The notes under the pieces were generated by a model, which was not told the DNA's origin, searched no databases, and was given only the letters and a program-made list of their open reading frames with translations. Below, one piece after another: positions 25,417-33,916 of a DNA stretch of 64,000 bases (the first letter of the stretch is position 1; every line of letters begins with the position of its first letter). Location of the stretch: assembly GCA_045542485.1 (NCBI GenBank), contig JAZQLC010000051.1:1-64000 (forward strand), read 5' to 3'. The translations under genes and the position numbers were made by a program. The DNA comes from SIG575 sp045542485. Lineage in GTDB: Bacteria; Bacillota; Clostridia; Oscillospirales; Acutalibacteraceae.

Positions 25417-26703
25417 TTGAAAAATTTTTATCTTAAACCGAAATTGTTTTCTGCTATGAAAACTTATTCGAAAGAGCAGCTGCTTAAAGACATTATAGCA
25501 GGTGTGATTGTTGCTATTATCGCTCTTCCTCTGTCAATAGCCCTTGCTCTTGCGTCAGGCGTTGAACCTGCCTGTGGTGTTTATACTGCTATTGCTGCAG
25601 GATTTGTTGTTTCTTTCCTGGGCGGCAGCCGTGTGCAGATTGCAGGACCTACTGCAGCCTTTGCCTCAATTGTTGCGGGAATAGTGGCAACTCAGGGTAT
25701 GAGCGGACTCTTTACAGCAACAATAATGGCCGGTGTTCTGCTTATTCTTATGGGTATTTTCAAGCTTGGCTCACTCATAAAATATATTCCCAAAACAATT
25801 ACCGTTGGTTTCACTGCTGGTATTGCCGTTACAATCTTAATCGGACAGATTAAGGATTTTCTCGGTCTTACATACGGTGAGGGTGTAAAGCCCGTTGAAG
25901 CCTTTGAGAAAATTGAAGCAAACATAGATGCCATATCTACTTTCAGCTGGCAGTCTCTCCTTGTGGGATTGGTTTGTCTTGCGATTCTCATAATTTATCC
26001 GAAATTTGAAAAAAGAGTACCGCCGTCGCTGATTGCTGTACTGGTCGGTGCGCTGATGGTTAAACTTATCCCTGGACTTGACGAAGGCGTTTTCACAATA
26101 GGTGAGCTTTATTCTATTCCTGCAGGTCTCCCCAGAGTGGACTTCGGTGCAGTGGATTTCAGTCTCAGCAGAATGACAGCACTTCTGCCCGATGCTTTCA
26201 CTATTGCAATCCTCGCAGCGATTGAGTCACTTCTTTCCTGCGTTGTGGCAGACAGTATGGTAAATTCAAAGCACAATTCAAATATGGAGCTTGTGGCTCA
26301 GGGCGCAGGTAATATTGCATCTGTACTCTTCGGCGGTATCCCTGCCACAGGTGCTATCGCAAGAACTGCCGCGAATGCAAAGAACGGTGGCAGAACTCCC
26401 GTGTCAGGTATGGTACACGCAGTGGTGCTTCTGCTTGTTCTTTTGTTCCTTATGCCTTATGCAGAGCTGATTCCTATGCCCACGATTGCAGCGATTCTTT
26501 TTGTTGTTGCGTACAATATGAGCGAGTGGAGAGAGTTCGTGCATATAGTGAAAACTTTCCCCAAAAAGGACACGCTCATTATGGTAGTGACCTTTGTTCT
26601 TACAGTCGTCTTTGACCTTGTTGTTGCAATTGCAGTAGGTATGGGGCTCGTTCTTATCTTCTTTGTTTTTGAAAAAATAAAAGAAAAGAAAAACAATAAA
26701 TAA
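25417..26703 (+). CDS. SulP-family anion transporter without STAS domain
   Basis: About 428 residues from the TTG at 25417, chosen because AAAGGTG ends 6 bases upstream; a GTG at 25408 lies inside that ribosome site. The core contains DIIAGVIVAIIALPLSIALALASGVEPACGVYTAIAAG and the family motif region FLGGSRVQIAGPTAAF. About ten or more membrane segments follow, up to the end. SulP proteins carry sulfate, bicarbonate or dicarboxylates. Most bacterial members carry a cytoplasmic C-terminal STAS domain; here the protein stops after the last membrane segment with only EKIKEKKNNK, so STAS is absent. The gene is flanked by terminators and thus monocistronic. Substrate unknown. Confidence 0.9.
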   Translation: MKNFYLKPKLFSAMKTYSKEQLLKDIIAGVIVAIIALPLSIALALASGVEPACGVYTAIAAGFVVSFLGGSRVQIAGPTAAFASIVAGIVATQGMSGLFTATIMAGVLLILMGIFKLGSLIKYIPKTITVGFTAGIAVTILIGQIKDFLGLTYGEGVKPVEAFEKIEANIDAISTFSWQSLLVGLVCLAILIIYPKFEKRVPPSLIAVLVGALMVKLIPGLDEGVFTIGELYSIPAGLPRVDFGAVDFSLSRMTALLPDAFTIAILAAIESLLSCVVADSMVNSKHNSNMELVAQGAGNIASVLFGGIPATGAIARTAANAKNGGRTPVSGMVHAVVLLLVLLFLMPYAELIPMPTIAAILFVVAYNMSEWREFVHIVKTFPKKDTLIMVVTFVLTVVFDLVVAIAVGMGLVLIFFVFEKIKEKKNNK

Positions 26704-26710
26704 ATTACTC

Positions 26711-26738
26711 AAAATCCCTTATTTATAAGGGATTTTTT
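26711..26738 (+). terminator. rho-independent terminator after the SulP gene
   Basis: AAATCCCTTA pairs with TAAGGGATTT around a short loop, followed by TTTTG. The run overlaps the -35 region of the next promoter. Confidence 0.85.
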
Positions 26739-26739
26739 G

Positions 26740-26768
26740 TTTACAAAATTAAAAATTAGTGCTACAAT
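26740..26768 (+). promoter_or_regulatory. sigma-A promoter of the FAD oxidoreductase-proBA unit
   Basis: TTTACA (26740-26745) and TACAAT (26763-26768) are spaced by 17 bases, 38 bases before the ATG at 26807. Confidence 0.8.
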
Positions 26769-26806
26769 AAAGAGTAATATAAATCTGACTAAAAGGAGGG
26801 GAAGAA

Positions 26807-28006
26807 ATGCTCTGGGATGTTGCAGTAGTTGGCGGCGGAATGTCGGGACTCGTGTCTGCTATTGAAATAAAAAAACGTTATCCCGAGAAAAAGGTTGTAA
26901 TTTTCGAAAGACTTGAAAAAGTCGGCAAAAAGATTCTTGCAACGGGTAACGGCAGATGTAACCTTGATAATATGACTGCAAAGAGTGATGACTACAACGA
27001 GCCTCAGTTTGTTTCTTTTGCTCTTGACAGATTTACCCCTCAGTCGAATCTTGATTTCTGGAAGAGCCTCGGTCTTCTCTCGGTTATTGACAGCGAGGGC
27101 AGAGTTTATCCGAAAAGTAATTCAGCAACGAGTGTGCTCGATGCTCTTCGCTTTGAAACGGAAAGACTGGGAATAGATATTATTTTTGAAAAAGTGTCGG
27201 TGCTGAAAAAAGAAAAATTTTTCTTTGTCAACAACCATCAGGCAAAGAATGTAATTGTTTCCTGCGGCGGATGTTCCTCTCCCTCTCAGGGAAGTGACGG
27301 CTCAGGCTTTGAGCTTCTTGAAAAACTCGGTCACAGAATAACGCCCCTTTTCCCGTCTCTTGTACAGATTACAACAGACACACGCTTTACAAAGCCCCTT
27401 AAGGGCGTGAGGGTGAAAGGAAAACTCATTCTTCAGGAAAAAGATAAAATTGTAGGTCAGTCAGAGGGTGAAATTCTCTTTGCAGACTACGGTCTTTCGG
27501 GAATCGCAACTATGGACTTGTCAAGATTCCTTACTAAAGCAAAAAATCTCAGAGATGCGAAAATTTATCTTGATGCAGTGACAGATATGACAAAGGAAGA
27601 AATTGCTTCATATCTGTCGGAAAGGCAGAAAGTAAATCCCTCTCTTGAATGTGAAAACCTGCTTACCGGTATTCTTCCGAAGATGTTCGGAAAAGCCGTG
27701 CTGAAAAAATGCAATATTTTCCCGGGTGAAAAAACGGGAAATCTCAGAACAAAAGATTTTGAGAATATGGCAAAGCACATTAAATGCTTTGAGTTTCCCG
27801 TTACGGGTACAAAAGGATTTGAGTTCTCTCAGGTAACTTCAGGCGGCGTTTGTGTGAATGAAGTTGACGAAAAAACGCTTATGTCGAAAAAAGTAAAGGG
27901 ACTTTATCTCTGCGGTGAGGTGCTGGATGTTGATTCCCGTTGCGGCGGCTTCAATCTTCATTGGGCAGTAAGCTCGGCAAGACTTGCAGCAGAATTGAAA
28001 GGATAA
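26807..28006 (+). CDS. HI0933/BaiN-type FAD-dependent oxidoreductase
   Basis: 399 residues. The N-terminal dinucleotide-binding motif is VVGGGMSGLVSAIEIKKRYP. The family signature GKKILATGNGRCNLDN follows. C-terminal FAD contacts are in TSGGVCVNEVDEKTLMSKKVKGLYLCGEVLDVD and RCGGFNLHWA. HI0933 proteins are flavoproteins of mostly unknown substrate; some reduce steroid or bile-acid intermediates. The gene begins a plus-strand unit and is 3 bases before a second FAD oxidoreductase, with proBA following. A role in amino-acid redox balance is possible but unproven. Confidence 0.9.
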   Translation: MLWDVAVVGGGMSGLVSAIEIKKRYPEKKVVIFERLEKVGKKILATGNGRCNLDNMTAKSDDYNEPQFVSFALDRFTPQSNLDFWKSLGLLSVIDSEGRVYPKSNSATSVLDALRFETERLGIDIIFEKVSVLKKEKFFFVNNHQAKNVIVSCGGCSSPSQGSDGSGFELLEKLGHRITPLFPSLVQITTDTRFTKPLKGVRVKGKLILQEKDKIVGQSEGEILFADYGLSGIATMDLSRFLTKAKNLRDAKIYLDAVTDMTKEEIASYLSERQKVNPSLECENLLTGILPKMFGKAVLKKCNIFPGEKTGNLRTKDFENMAKHIKCFEFPVTGTKGFEFSQVTSGGVCVNEVDEKTLMSKKVKGLYLCGEVLDVDSRCGGFNLHWAVSSARLAAELKG

Positions 28007-28009
28007 AAT

Positions 28010-29605
28010 ATGCTCAGAATTAATTCAATTAAAATGTCTCTTGAGAGCGAGGACAGGGATTTAAGAAATGCCGTTGCCAAAGCTCTCAGAGTGAGAAACG
28101 AAGATATAGAATCGGTGAGAGTTTTCAAGCGCAGTGTGGACTGCCGTGACAAAGAAAATATTTTCTTTGTCTATTCGGTTGATGTGTTTGTCCGCGATGA
28201 AAAAAAGGTGCTGAAAAAATGCTCATCAAACAAAAATGTTCTTGAAATTCAGGAATATGAATATGTTATGCCTGAAAACAAGAGAAAAGGTAATCTCCGT
28301 CCCGTTATTGCAGGTTTCGGCCCTGCAGGAATGTTTGCGGCACTGACTCTTGCAAGGGCAGGACTTAAGCCTCTTGTTCTTGAAAGAGGTAATGATGTTG
28401 ACACAAGAACAAAGGATGTCAGCGTTTTCTGGACAGAGAGAAAGCTGAACACTGAATCAAATGTTCAGTTCGGCGAAGGCGGTGCAGGAACTTTCTCTGA
28501 CGGCAAACTGACGACGGGTATCAAGGACCCCCTTTGCAGACATTGTCTGAATGAGCTTGTGAAACACGGCGCACCTGAGGATATTCTCTATAACGCAAAG
28601 CCTCACATCGGTACAGACAAGCTGAAAGAGGTTGTGAAAAATTTCCGTAAAGAGGTTCTGTCTCTTGGTGGCGAAATCCTTTTCGGCGCAAAGCTTACCG
28701 ATATCATTGTTTTCAACGGCTTTATTCAGGGAATTACCTATGAAAAAGACGGAGTGACAACAGATTTTGAAACTGATACGCTTCTTCTTGCAGTGGGACA
28801 TTCTGCCAGAGACACAATAACAATGCTCTACGGCAAGGGCGTTCAGATGATGGGCAAGGCTTTCTCGGTAGGTGCGAGAATCGAGCATCCCAGAGAATTT
28901 ATTGATAAAGCACAGTACGGCTCTTTTGCAGGACATCCGAAGCTTGGTGCGGCAGATTACAAGATGGCTTGTCATCCCCCTCACGGCAGAGGCGCGTACA
29001 CATTCTGTATGTGTCCCGGCGGTACGGTTGTTGCTTCTTCTTCAGATGAGGGGGGAGTAGTTGTAAACGGTATGAGCGAATTTGCCCGTGACGGCGAAAA
29101 CTCAAACTCTGCTCTTCTTGTAGGTATTGAGCCTGAGGATTTCCCCGACAATCATCCGTTGTCAGGCTTTGTTCTTCAGCGCGAAATTGAAGAAAAAGCA
29201 TTTCTTCACGGTGGCAGCACCTACGCTTCACCTGCACAGCTTGTGGGAGATTTCCTTGAAAACAGAAAGTCTGTCAGATTAGGAAGTGTGAAGCCCACTT
29301 GTCCTACGGGTGTTGAGTGTGCAGACTTAAGACAGGTACTTCCGAAAAGGGTGACAGACACTCTTTCTGACGCTCTTCTTAAGATGAATAATATGCTCAA
29401 GGGCTTTGCTATGCCGGAGGCTGTTCTGACGGGTGCAGAGACGAGAAGCTCATCTCCCGTAAGAATTTTAAGAGACGAATTTTTCCAGACAAATGTGCGC
29501 GGACTTTTCCCGTCAGGCGAGGGCGCAGGTTACGCAGGAGGAATCGTTTCTGCAGCAGTTGACGGAATAAAATGTGCTCACGCAGTGCTTAATGATGAAA
29601 CTTAA
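28010..29605 (+). CDS. COG2509-type FAD-dependent dehydrogenase
   Basis: 531 residues. An N-terminal domain of about 95 residues precedes the FAD motif PVIAGFGPAGMFAALTLARAGLKPLVLERG. VQFGEGGAGTFSDGKLTTGIKD is highly characteristic of this uncharacterised flavoprotein family. The C-terminal GLFPSGEGAGYAGGIVSAAVDGIKCA closes the FAD site. Its physiological reaction is unknown. It is packed between the HI0933-type gene (3-base gap) and proB (15-base gap), so all four genes are likely co-transcribed. Confidence 0.9.
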   Translation: MLRINSIKMSLESEDRDLRNAVAKALRVRNEDIESVRVFKRSVDCRDKENIFFVYSVDVFVRDEKKVLKKCSSNKNVLEIQEYEYVMPENKRKGNLRPVIAGFGPAGMFAALTLARAGLKPLVLERGNDVDTRTKDVSVFWTERKLNTESNVQFGEGGAGTFSDGKLTTGIKDPLCRHCLNELVKHGAPEDILYNAKPHIGTDKLKEVVKNFRKEVLSLGGEILFGAKLTDIIVFNGFIQGITYEKDGVTTDFETDTLLLAVGHSARDTITMLYGKGVQMMGKAFSVGARIEHPREFIDKAQYGSFAGHPKLGAADYKMACHPPHGRGAYTFCMCPGGTVVASSSDEGGVVVNGMSEFARDGENSNSALLVGIEPEDFPDNHPLSGFVLQREIEEKAFLHGGSTYASPAQLVGDFLENRKSVRLGSVKPTCPTGVECADLRQVLPKRVTDTLSDALLKMNNMLKGFAMPEAVLTGAETRSSSPVRILRDEFFQTNVRGLFPSGEGAGYAGGIVSAAVDGIKCAHAVLNDET

Positions 29606-29620
29606 AAGGTTGTTGAATTT

Positions 29621-30403
29621 ATGGAAACTAAAAGAATTGTAGTTAAGGTGGGTACTTCAACCCTTACCCATAAAACGGGCAGACTTAACATAAGACGGGT
29701 TGAACAGCTTGTCAAGACTCTGGCTGACCTGCAGAATGCGGGAAATCAGATTATGCTTGTTTCAAGCGGTGCAATCGGACTTGGTATGAGCAAACTGGGT
29801 ATGACTCAGAGACCTACGGACACTCCCACAAAACAGGCCTGTGCGGCAGTAGGTCAGTGTGAACTGATGTACCTTTACGATAAGCTTTTTTCAGATTATT
29901 CTCTGAATGTTTCGCAGATTCTTCTGACAAAATATGTTCTTCTTGAGGACAGAAAGAAGAATGTGGAAAACGCAGTTGAAAGACTTCTTGAGCTGGGAAC
30001 AATTCCCGTTGTAAACGAAAATGACACCGTTGCCATTGATGAGCTTGAGCTTGAGATGGGTGAAAACGACTCTCTTGCAGCAATTATGGCAAAGGTAGCA
30101 AAGGCTGATATGCTTGTCATTCTCTCCGACATTGACGGACTTTATGATAAGAATCCAAAAGAAAACGAGGACGCTCATTTAATCCGTGTTGTTGACGGAG
30201 TTACCGATGAGCTGAAAAAGAATGCAGGTGGTGCAGGGTCATCTCTTGGCACGGGCGGAATGATTACAAAGCTGAAGGCGGCAGAAATTGCCAACGAAGC
30301 GGGAATTGATATGGTAATTATGAACGGCGACAAGCCTGAGAAATTATATGACCTTCTTGAGGGTAAGCCTATCGGCACATATTTTAAAGGGGTGAAAAAA
30401 TGA
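29621..30403 (+). CDS. proB: glutamate 5-kinase, short form without PUA domain
   Basis: 260 residues. The amino-acid-kinase fold is shown by RIVVKVGTSTLTHKTGRLN, MLVSSGAIGLG, PVVNENDTVAIDELE, DNDSLAA-like GENDSLAAIMA, and GTGGMITKLKAAEIANEAGIDM. It phosphorylates glutamate in the first step of proline synthesis. Many ProB enzymes carry an additional C-terminal PUA domain (about 370 residues in total); this one ends after the kinase domain, as in other short forms. Its stop overlaps the proA start (ATGA). Confidence 0.95.
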   Translation: METKRIVVKVGTSTLTHKTGRLNIRRVEQLVKTLADLQNAGNQIMLVSSGAIGLGMSKLGMTQRPTDTPTKQACAAVGQCELMYLYDKLFSDYSLNVSQILLTKYVLLEDRKKNVENAVERLLELGTIPVVNENDTVAIDELELEMGENDSLAAIMAKVAKADMLVILSDIDGLYDKNPKENEDAHLIRVVDGVTDELKKNAGGAGSSLGTGGMITKLKAAEIANEAGIDMVIMNGDKPEKLYDLLEGKPIGTYFKGVKK

Positions 30404-31644
30404 GCTATATACTCACTCTCGGCGAAAAGGCAAAAAAGGTAAAGAACGAACTGATGTGTGCGTCAACAGGTAAGAAAAACCTGGCGCTGATAAAAATTTC
30501 AGAGGAACTGAGAAACAACACTGAACTGATTATCGAAAGAAACAACATCGACATCGAAAACGCAGAAAAGAACGGAATGTCAAAGTCAATGCTTGACAGA
30601 CTGAAGCTTGACGAGAAGAGAATCGGCGCTATTGCAGACGCTTGTGTCAATCTTTCAAAGCTTGATGACCCCGTCGGTGAGGTTGTGGGCGGCGGCACAA
30701 GACCTAACGGAATGAAGATTGAAAAGGTAAGGGTTCCGATGGGTGTTATCGGTATCATATATGAGGCCCGTCCCAATGTCACTGTTGACGCGGCATCACT
30801 CTGTCTCAAAAGTGGCAACACAGTGATTCTCAGAGGCGGCAAGGAAGCCTTCGAAAGCAATAAAATTCTTATGGAAATTATGCGTAAGGCAGTAGTTTCT
30901 GCAGGATTTTCAGCAGATATTATGCAGCTGGTTGAAGACACTTCAAGGGAAACGGCAACAGAGATGATGAAACTGAACGGTTACATTGATGTGCTTATTC
31001 CCCGTGGCGGTGCAGGGCTTATTTCTTCTGTTGTGAAAAATGCAACTGTTCCCGTTATCGAAACGGGCACGGGCAATTGTCACCTTTATGTTGACGAAAG
31101 TGCAGACCTTACAATGGCGCTGGATATTCTCAATAACGGCAAAACTCAGAGACCTTCCGTGTGTAACGCTCTTGAGAGTCTTCTTGTACACGAGAAAATC
31201 GCAGCAGAGTTTTTGCCCCTTGCAAAGAAAAAACTTGATGAAAGTCAGGTTGAATTCAGAGGCTGTGAAAAAACAAGAGAAATTCTTCCCCATATCATCC
31301 CTGCAACAGAGGAGGATTACGGCACAGAATTTCTTGACTACATAATTTCAGTGAAAGTTGTGGCAGATGTGGACGAAGCCATCAGTCACATTTCAGAATA
31401 TACAACAGGACACAGTGAATGCATCGTCACGAAGAGTCTTGAAAATGCAGAAAAATTTCAGATGAGCATCGACGCGGCAGCAGTTTATGTGAACTGCTCA
31501 ACCCGTTTCACAGACGGTGAGGAATTCGGTCTCGGTGCAGAAATCGGAATTTCAACGCAGAAGCTTCACGCAAGAGGTCCTATGGGACTGCGTGAGCTGA
31601 CAACAACAAAATATTTAATTTCAGGTAAAGGACAGGTTAGGTGA
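30400..31644 (+). CDS. proA: gamma-glutamyl phosphate reductase
   Basis: 414 residues, standard length. Motifs include VPMGVIGIIYEARPNVTVDAASLCLKSGNTVILRGG (NADPH binding), VIETGTGNCHLYVD, and the catalytic cysteine in RPSVCNALESLLVH. It reduces glutamyl-5-phosphate to the semialdehyde, the second step in proline synthesis. The 4-base overlap with proB indicates translational coupling. No proC is in the window. Confidence 0.97.
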   Translation: MSYILTLGEKAKKVKNELMCASTGKKNLALIKISEELRNNTELIIERNNIDIENAEKNGMSKSMLDRLKLDEKRIGAIADACVNLSKLDDPVGEVVGGGTRPNGMKIEKVRVPMGVIGIIYEARPNVTVDAASLCLKSGNTVILRGGKEAFESNKILMEIMRKAVVSAGFSADIMQLVEDTSRETATEMMKLNGYIDVLIPRGGAGLISSVVKNATVPVIETGTGNCHLYVDESADLTMALDILNNGKTQRPSVCNALESLLVHEKIAAEFLPLAKKKLDESQVEFRGCEKTREILPHIIPATEEDYGTEFLDYIISVKVVADVDEAISHISEYTTGHSECIVTKSLENAEKFQMSIDAAAVYVNCSTRFTDGEEFGLGAEIGISTQKLHARGPMGLRELTTTKYLISGKGQVR

Positions 31645-31649
31645 AGATT

Positions 31650-32861
31650 ATGGAAAATTTCAATCCCGTACTCAGATTTGTAGCAGTAAGTGATGTTCAT
31701 TATAAAGATGAACGCTCAAAGGAAACAGAGAGAATGGAAAAGGCTATGCAGGCTGCTTACAGAATCGCAGAAGAGCATCCCACATACAAAAATCTTGATG
31801 CTCTTGTGGTTGTAGGTGACTTCGCAAACAGAGGCGAACAGTGTCAGATGGATTTGTTCAAGGAGACACTTGATAAATTCACAAAGGAAGAAACAAAGAA
31901 AATTATGCTCATTTCAAGCCACGAATTCCACGGTACAGGAGGAATGGAAGGCGGATATGAGCGTTTTGAGAACACTTTCGGTCAGAAAGGTGACCAGCAC
32001 AATGTTGTCAACGGCTTCCACTTTGTTTCGGTTTCATCAAACAACGGTGCAGGTTTCAAGGAAGACAAGGTTGCTTTTATGGCAGAAGAGCTTGAAAAGG
32101 CTGCTGCAGATGACCCCAAGAAGCCCATCTTCGTTTTCCAGCATCCTCACATCCAGTCAACAGTTTACGGTAGCTGTCTCTGGGGCGAAAGCGATTTCAC
32201 ACCTGTGATGATGAACTATCCTCAGATTATCGACTTCTCAGGTCACTCACACGCACCTATCAACGACCCCCGTTCAATCCATCAGCAGCATTTCACATCT
32301 CTCGGCACAGGCACACTTTCATATTTTGAGCTTGACGAGTTTGATACAGTTTACGGCACAATTCCTCCCAACGACGAGGATGCAGCACAGATGACAATCG
32401 TCGAGGCAGACGCAGAGGGCAGAGTGCGTATTTACCCCTACGATGTGCTTACAGATAATTTCTTCCCCAGAGTATGGAAAATTGACACTCCCTATGACCC
32501 TGATTCATTCCTTTACACAGAAGCAAAACGCTATGCAAATCCTGAAAAAGTGTATTTCACAGGTGACGAGAAAATCGAAATTCAGGCAGAGGAAAACGAG
32601 TGCACAGTTACTTTCGACCAGGCAAAATGTGATGATGAGTATGTAAACGGCTACGAAATCACAGTAAGAAGAAAGTCAGACGGACTTATCGAAAGACACC
32701 TTTCTGTATGGTCAGGCTATTACTTCTACAATATGCCCGAAACAGTAACACAGAAAATCGAAAAGCTGAAAGCAGACACAGAATATATCCTTGAAATCAA
32801 GGCTTACGGCTTCTGGAAAAACTATTCAGAAAAAATCACAAAAGAATTCAAGACGAAATAA
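31650..32861 (+). CDS. metallophosphoesterase with altered GNH motif and C-terminal beta domain
   Basis: 403 residues from the ATG at 31650, preceded by TTAGGTG. The calcineurin-like fold is shown by VSDVHYK (D15, H17), VVGDFANRG (G56-D57), QHPH (H155, H157) and SGHSHAP (G188-H191). The normally conserved GN[HD] motif reads ISSHEFHG (S89-S90-H91-E92), so the metal-bridging Asn is Ser. The last 110 residues look like a fibronectin type III domain (ENECTVTFDQAKCDDEYVNGYEITVRR, then LKADTEYILEIKAYG). No signal peptide is visible, so it may be cytoplasmic. It starts 5 bases after proA and ends before a bidirectional terminator. Confidence 0.83.
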   Translation: MENFNPVLRFVAVSDVHYKDERSKETERMEKAMQAAYRIAEEHPTYKNLDALVVVGDFANRGEQCQMDLFKETLDKFTKEETKKIMLISSHEFHGTGGMEGGYERFENTFGQKGDQHNVVNGFHFVSVSSNNGAGFKEDKVAFMAEELEKAAADDPKKPIFVFQHPHIQSTVYGSCLWGESDFTPVMMNYPQIIDFSGHSHAPINDPRSIHQQHFTSLGTGTLSYFELDEFDTVYGTIPPNDEDAAQMTIVEADAEGRVRIYPYDVLTDNFFPRVWKIDTPYDPDSFLYTEAKRYANPEKVYFTGDEKIEIQAEENECTVTFDQAKCDDEYVNGYEITVRRKSDGLIERHLSVWSGYYFYNMPETVTQKIEKLKADTEYILEIKAYGFWKNYSEKITKEFKTK

Positions 32862-32868
32862 AATAAAA

Positions 32869-32908
32869 GCGGATAACCTTTATCGGGTTATCCGCGTTGT
32901 TTTGTTTA
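32869..32908. terminator. bidirectional terminator between the metallophosphoesterase and galM-like genes
   Basis: GCGGATAACC (32869-32878) pairs with GGTTATCCGC (32886-32895). The plus strand continues with GTTGTTTTGTTT and the minus strand with TTTTATTTTA, so both convergent genes can use it. Confidence 0.88.
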
Positions 32909-32940
32909 TTGTGCTTTTTCAGGCAAATCCATAAAAGAAA

Positions 32941-33792
32941 TTATTTGATTTCAGCTTTCCATGCGTATTCGAAAACTTCACCTGCGTCGAGGGACTGGAT
33001 GCCTCTCTTTTCAGATACATCGTTTTTGATTTCGTATGAATCGTTTACACCCCACCAGGGCTCGATGCAGACATAGGGTGCACCGGGTTTAGCCCATACG
33101 CCGAGGAAAGGAGCGTCGCCCATATCGAAATGGAGAATTTCTTCTCCTGACTGGCTTTTCAGTGTAAGACCCTTTGATTTGAATCCGTTGAGAATAAGTG
33201 CGTCTTCAACGAAAATATCTTTTGTGATAACAACTTCCTGAGCGTCATCAAGGAGAGGCTCATCCCATACTGCGATGATTGAATCCTTGTCAATTCTTTC
33301 TGTGACGAGTGTTTCTTTTTCGTCAAAGATAAGGCTGTCGCCCACTTCAATGTTGAAGCCGGGGTGTGCACCGAGAGAGAAATACATCTTTTTGTCATCG
33401 ATGTTTTTAACTGTGTGAGTAACCTTCAGACCTTCCTCGTCAAGCTCGAATTTCACAAAAAGCTCGAATTTAAAGGGATACATAGCCAGTGTGTTTTCGT
33501 CGAAAGTCTGGAAGAATACTGCTTTTGTATCTGTCTTTTCCACAAGGTCAAAGGGACGCTTTCTTGCAAAGCCGTGCTTCTGCATTGTGTACTCTGTGCC
33601 GTTATAACGGTATTTGTCGTCAAGCAGCTTTCCGATAAAGGGGAAGAGGATAGGTGACTGACCGTACCAGATTTCCTCTCTGCCGTACCATATGTATTCC
33701 TTGCCCGTATCTTTTTTGATAAGGCTGTGAAGCTCTGCACCGTCGTGCTTTATTTCTGCTGAAAAAATGTTGTTTTCGATTTTTGTAATCAT
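32941..33792 (-). CDS. aldose 1-epimerase family protein (LacX/YeaD-like)
   Basis: 283 residues. The fold is indicated by AELHSLIKKDTGKEYIWYG near the start, PILFPFIGKLLDDKY, QKHGFARKRPFDL, HPGFNIEV with the conserved catalytic His, and CIEPWWGVNDS. These proteins interconvert sugar anomers (mutarotase); this LacX-type branch is of uncertain substrate. It stands alone on the minus strand with its own promoter, divergent from the amber-interrupted membrane gene. Confidence 0.88.
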   Translation of the reverse strand: MITKIENNIFSAEIKHDGAELHSLIKKDTGKEYIWYGREEIWYGQSPILFPFIGKLLDDKYRYNGTEYTMQKHGFARKRPFDLVEKTDTKAVFFQTFDENTLAMYPFKFELFVKFELDEEGLKVTHTVKNIDDKKMYFSLGAHPGFNIEVGDSLIFDEKETLVTERIDKDSIIAVWDEPLLDDAQEVVITKDIFVEDALILNGFKSKGLTLKSQSGEEILHFDMGDAPFLGVWAKPGAPYVCIEPWWGVNDSYEIKNDVSEKRGIQSLDAGEVFEYAWKAEIK

Positions 33793-33827
33793 TTTAAAAA
33801 CTCCTTTAAGTTTTTCTTGTCAGAAAA

Positions 33828-33856
33828 AGTATATCACAATAATTTCTGTTTTACAA
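33828..33856 (-). promoter_or_regulatory. sigma-A promoter of the galM-like gene
   Basis: On the minus strand TTGTAA (33851-33856) and TATACT (33828-33833) are 17 bases apart, 36 bases before the start codon. Its -35 overlaps the -35 of the divergent plus-strand promoter almost base for base. Confidence 0.7.
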
Positions 33857-33878
33857 GTAGGAAGAAATGTGGTAAAAT
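33850..33878 (+). promoter_or_regulatory. sigma-A promoter of the interrupted YkvI-like gene
   Basis: TTTACA (33850-33855) and TAAAAT (33873-33878) are 17 bases apart, about 39 bases before the ATG at 33917. The two divergent promoters share their -35 hexamers, so binding at one should exclude the other. Confidence 0.75.
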
Positions 33879-33916
33879 ATTATATTATGAAATTTCCGGA
33901 GGAAGGCGGTGTGAAG

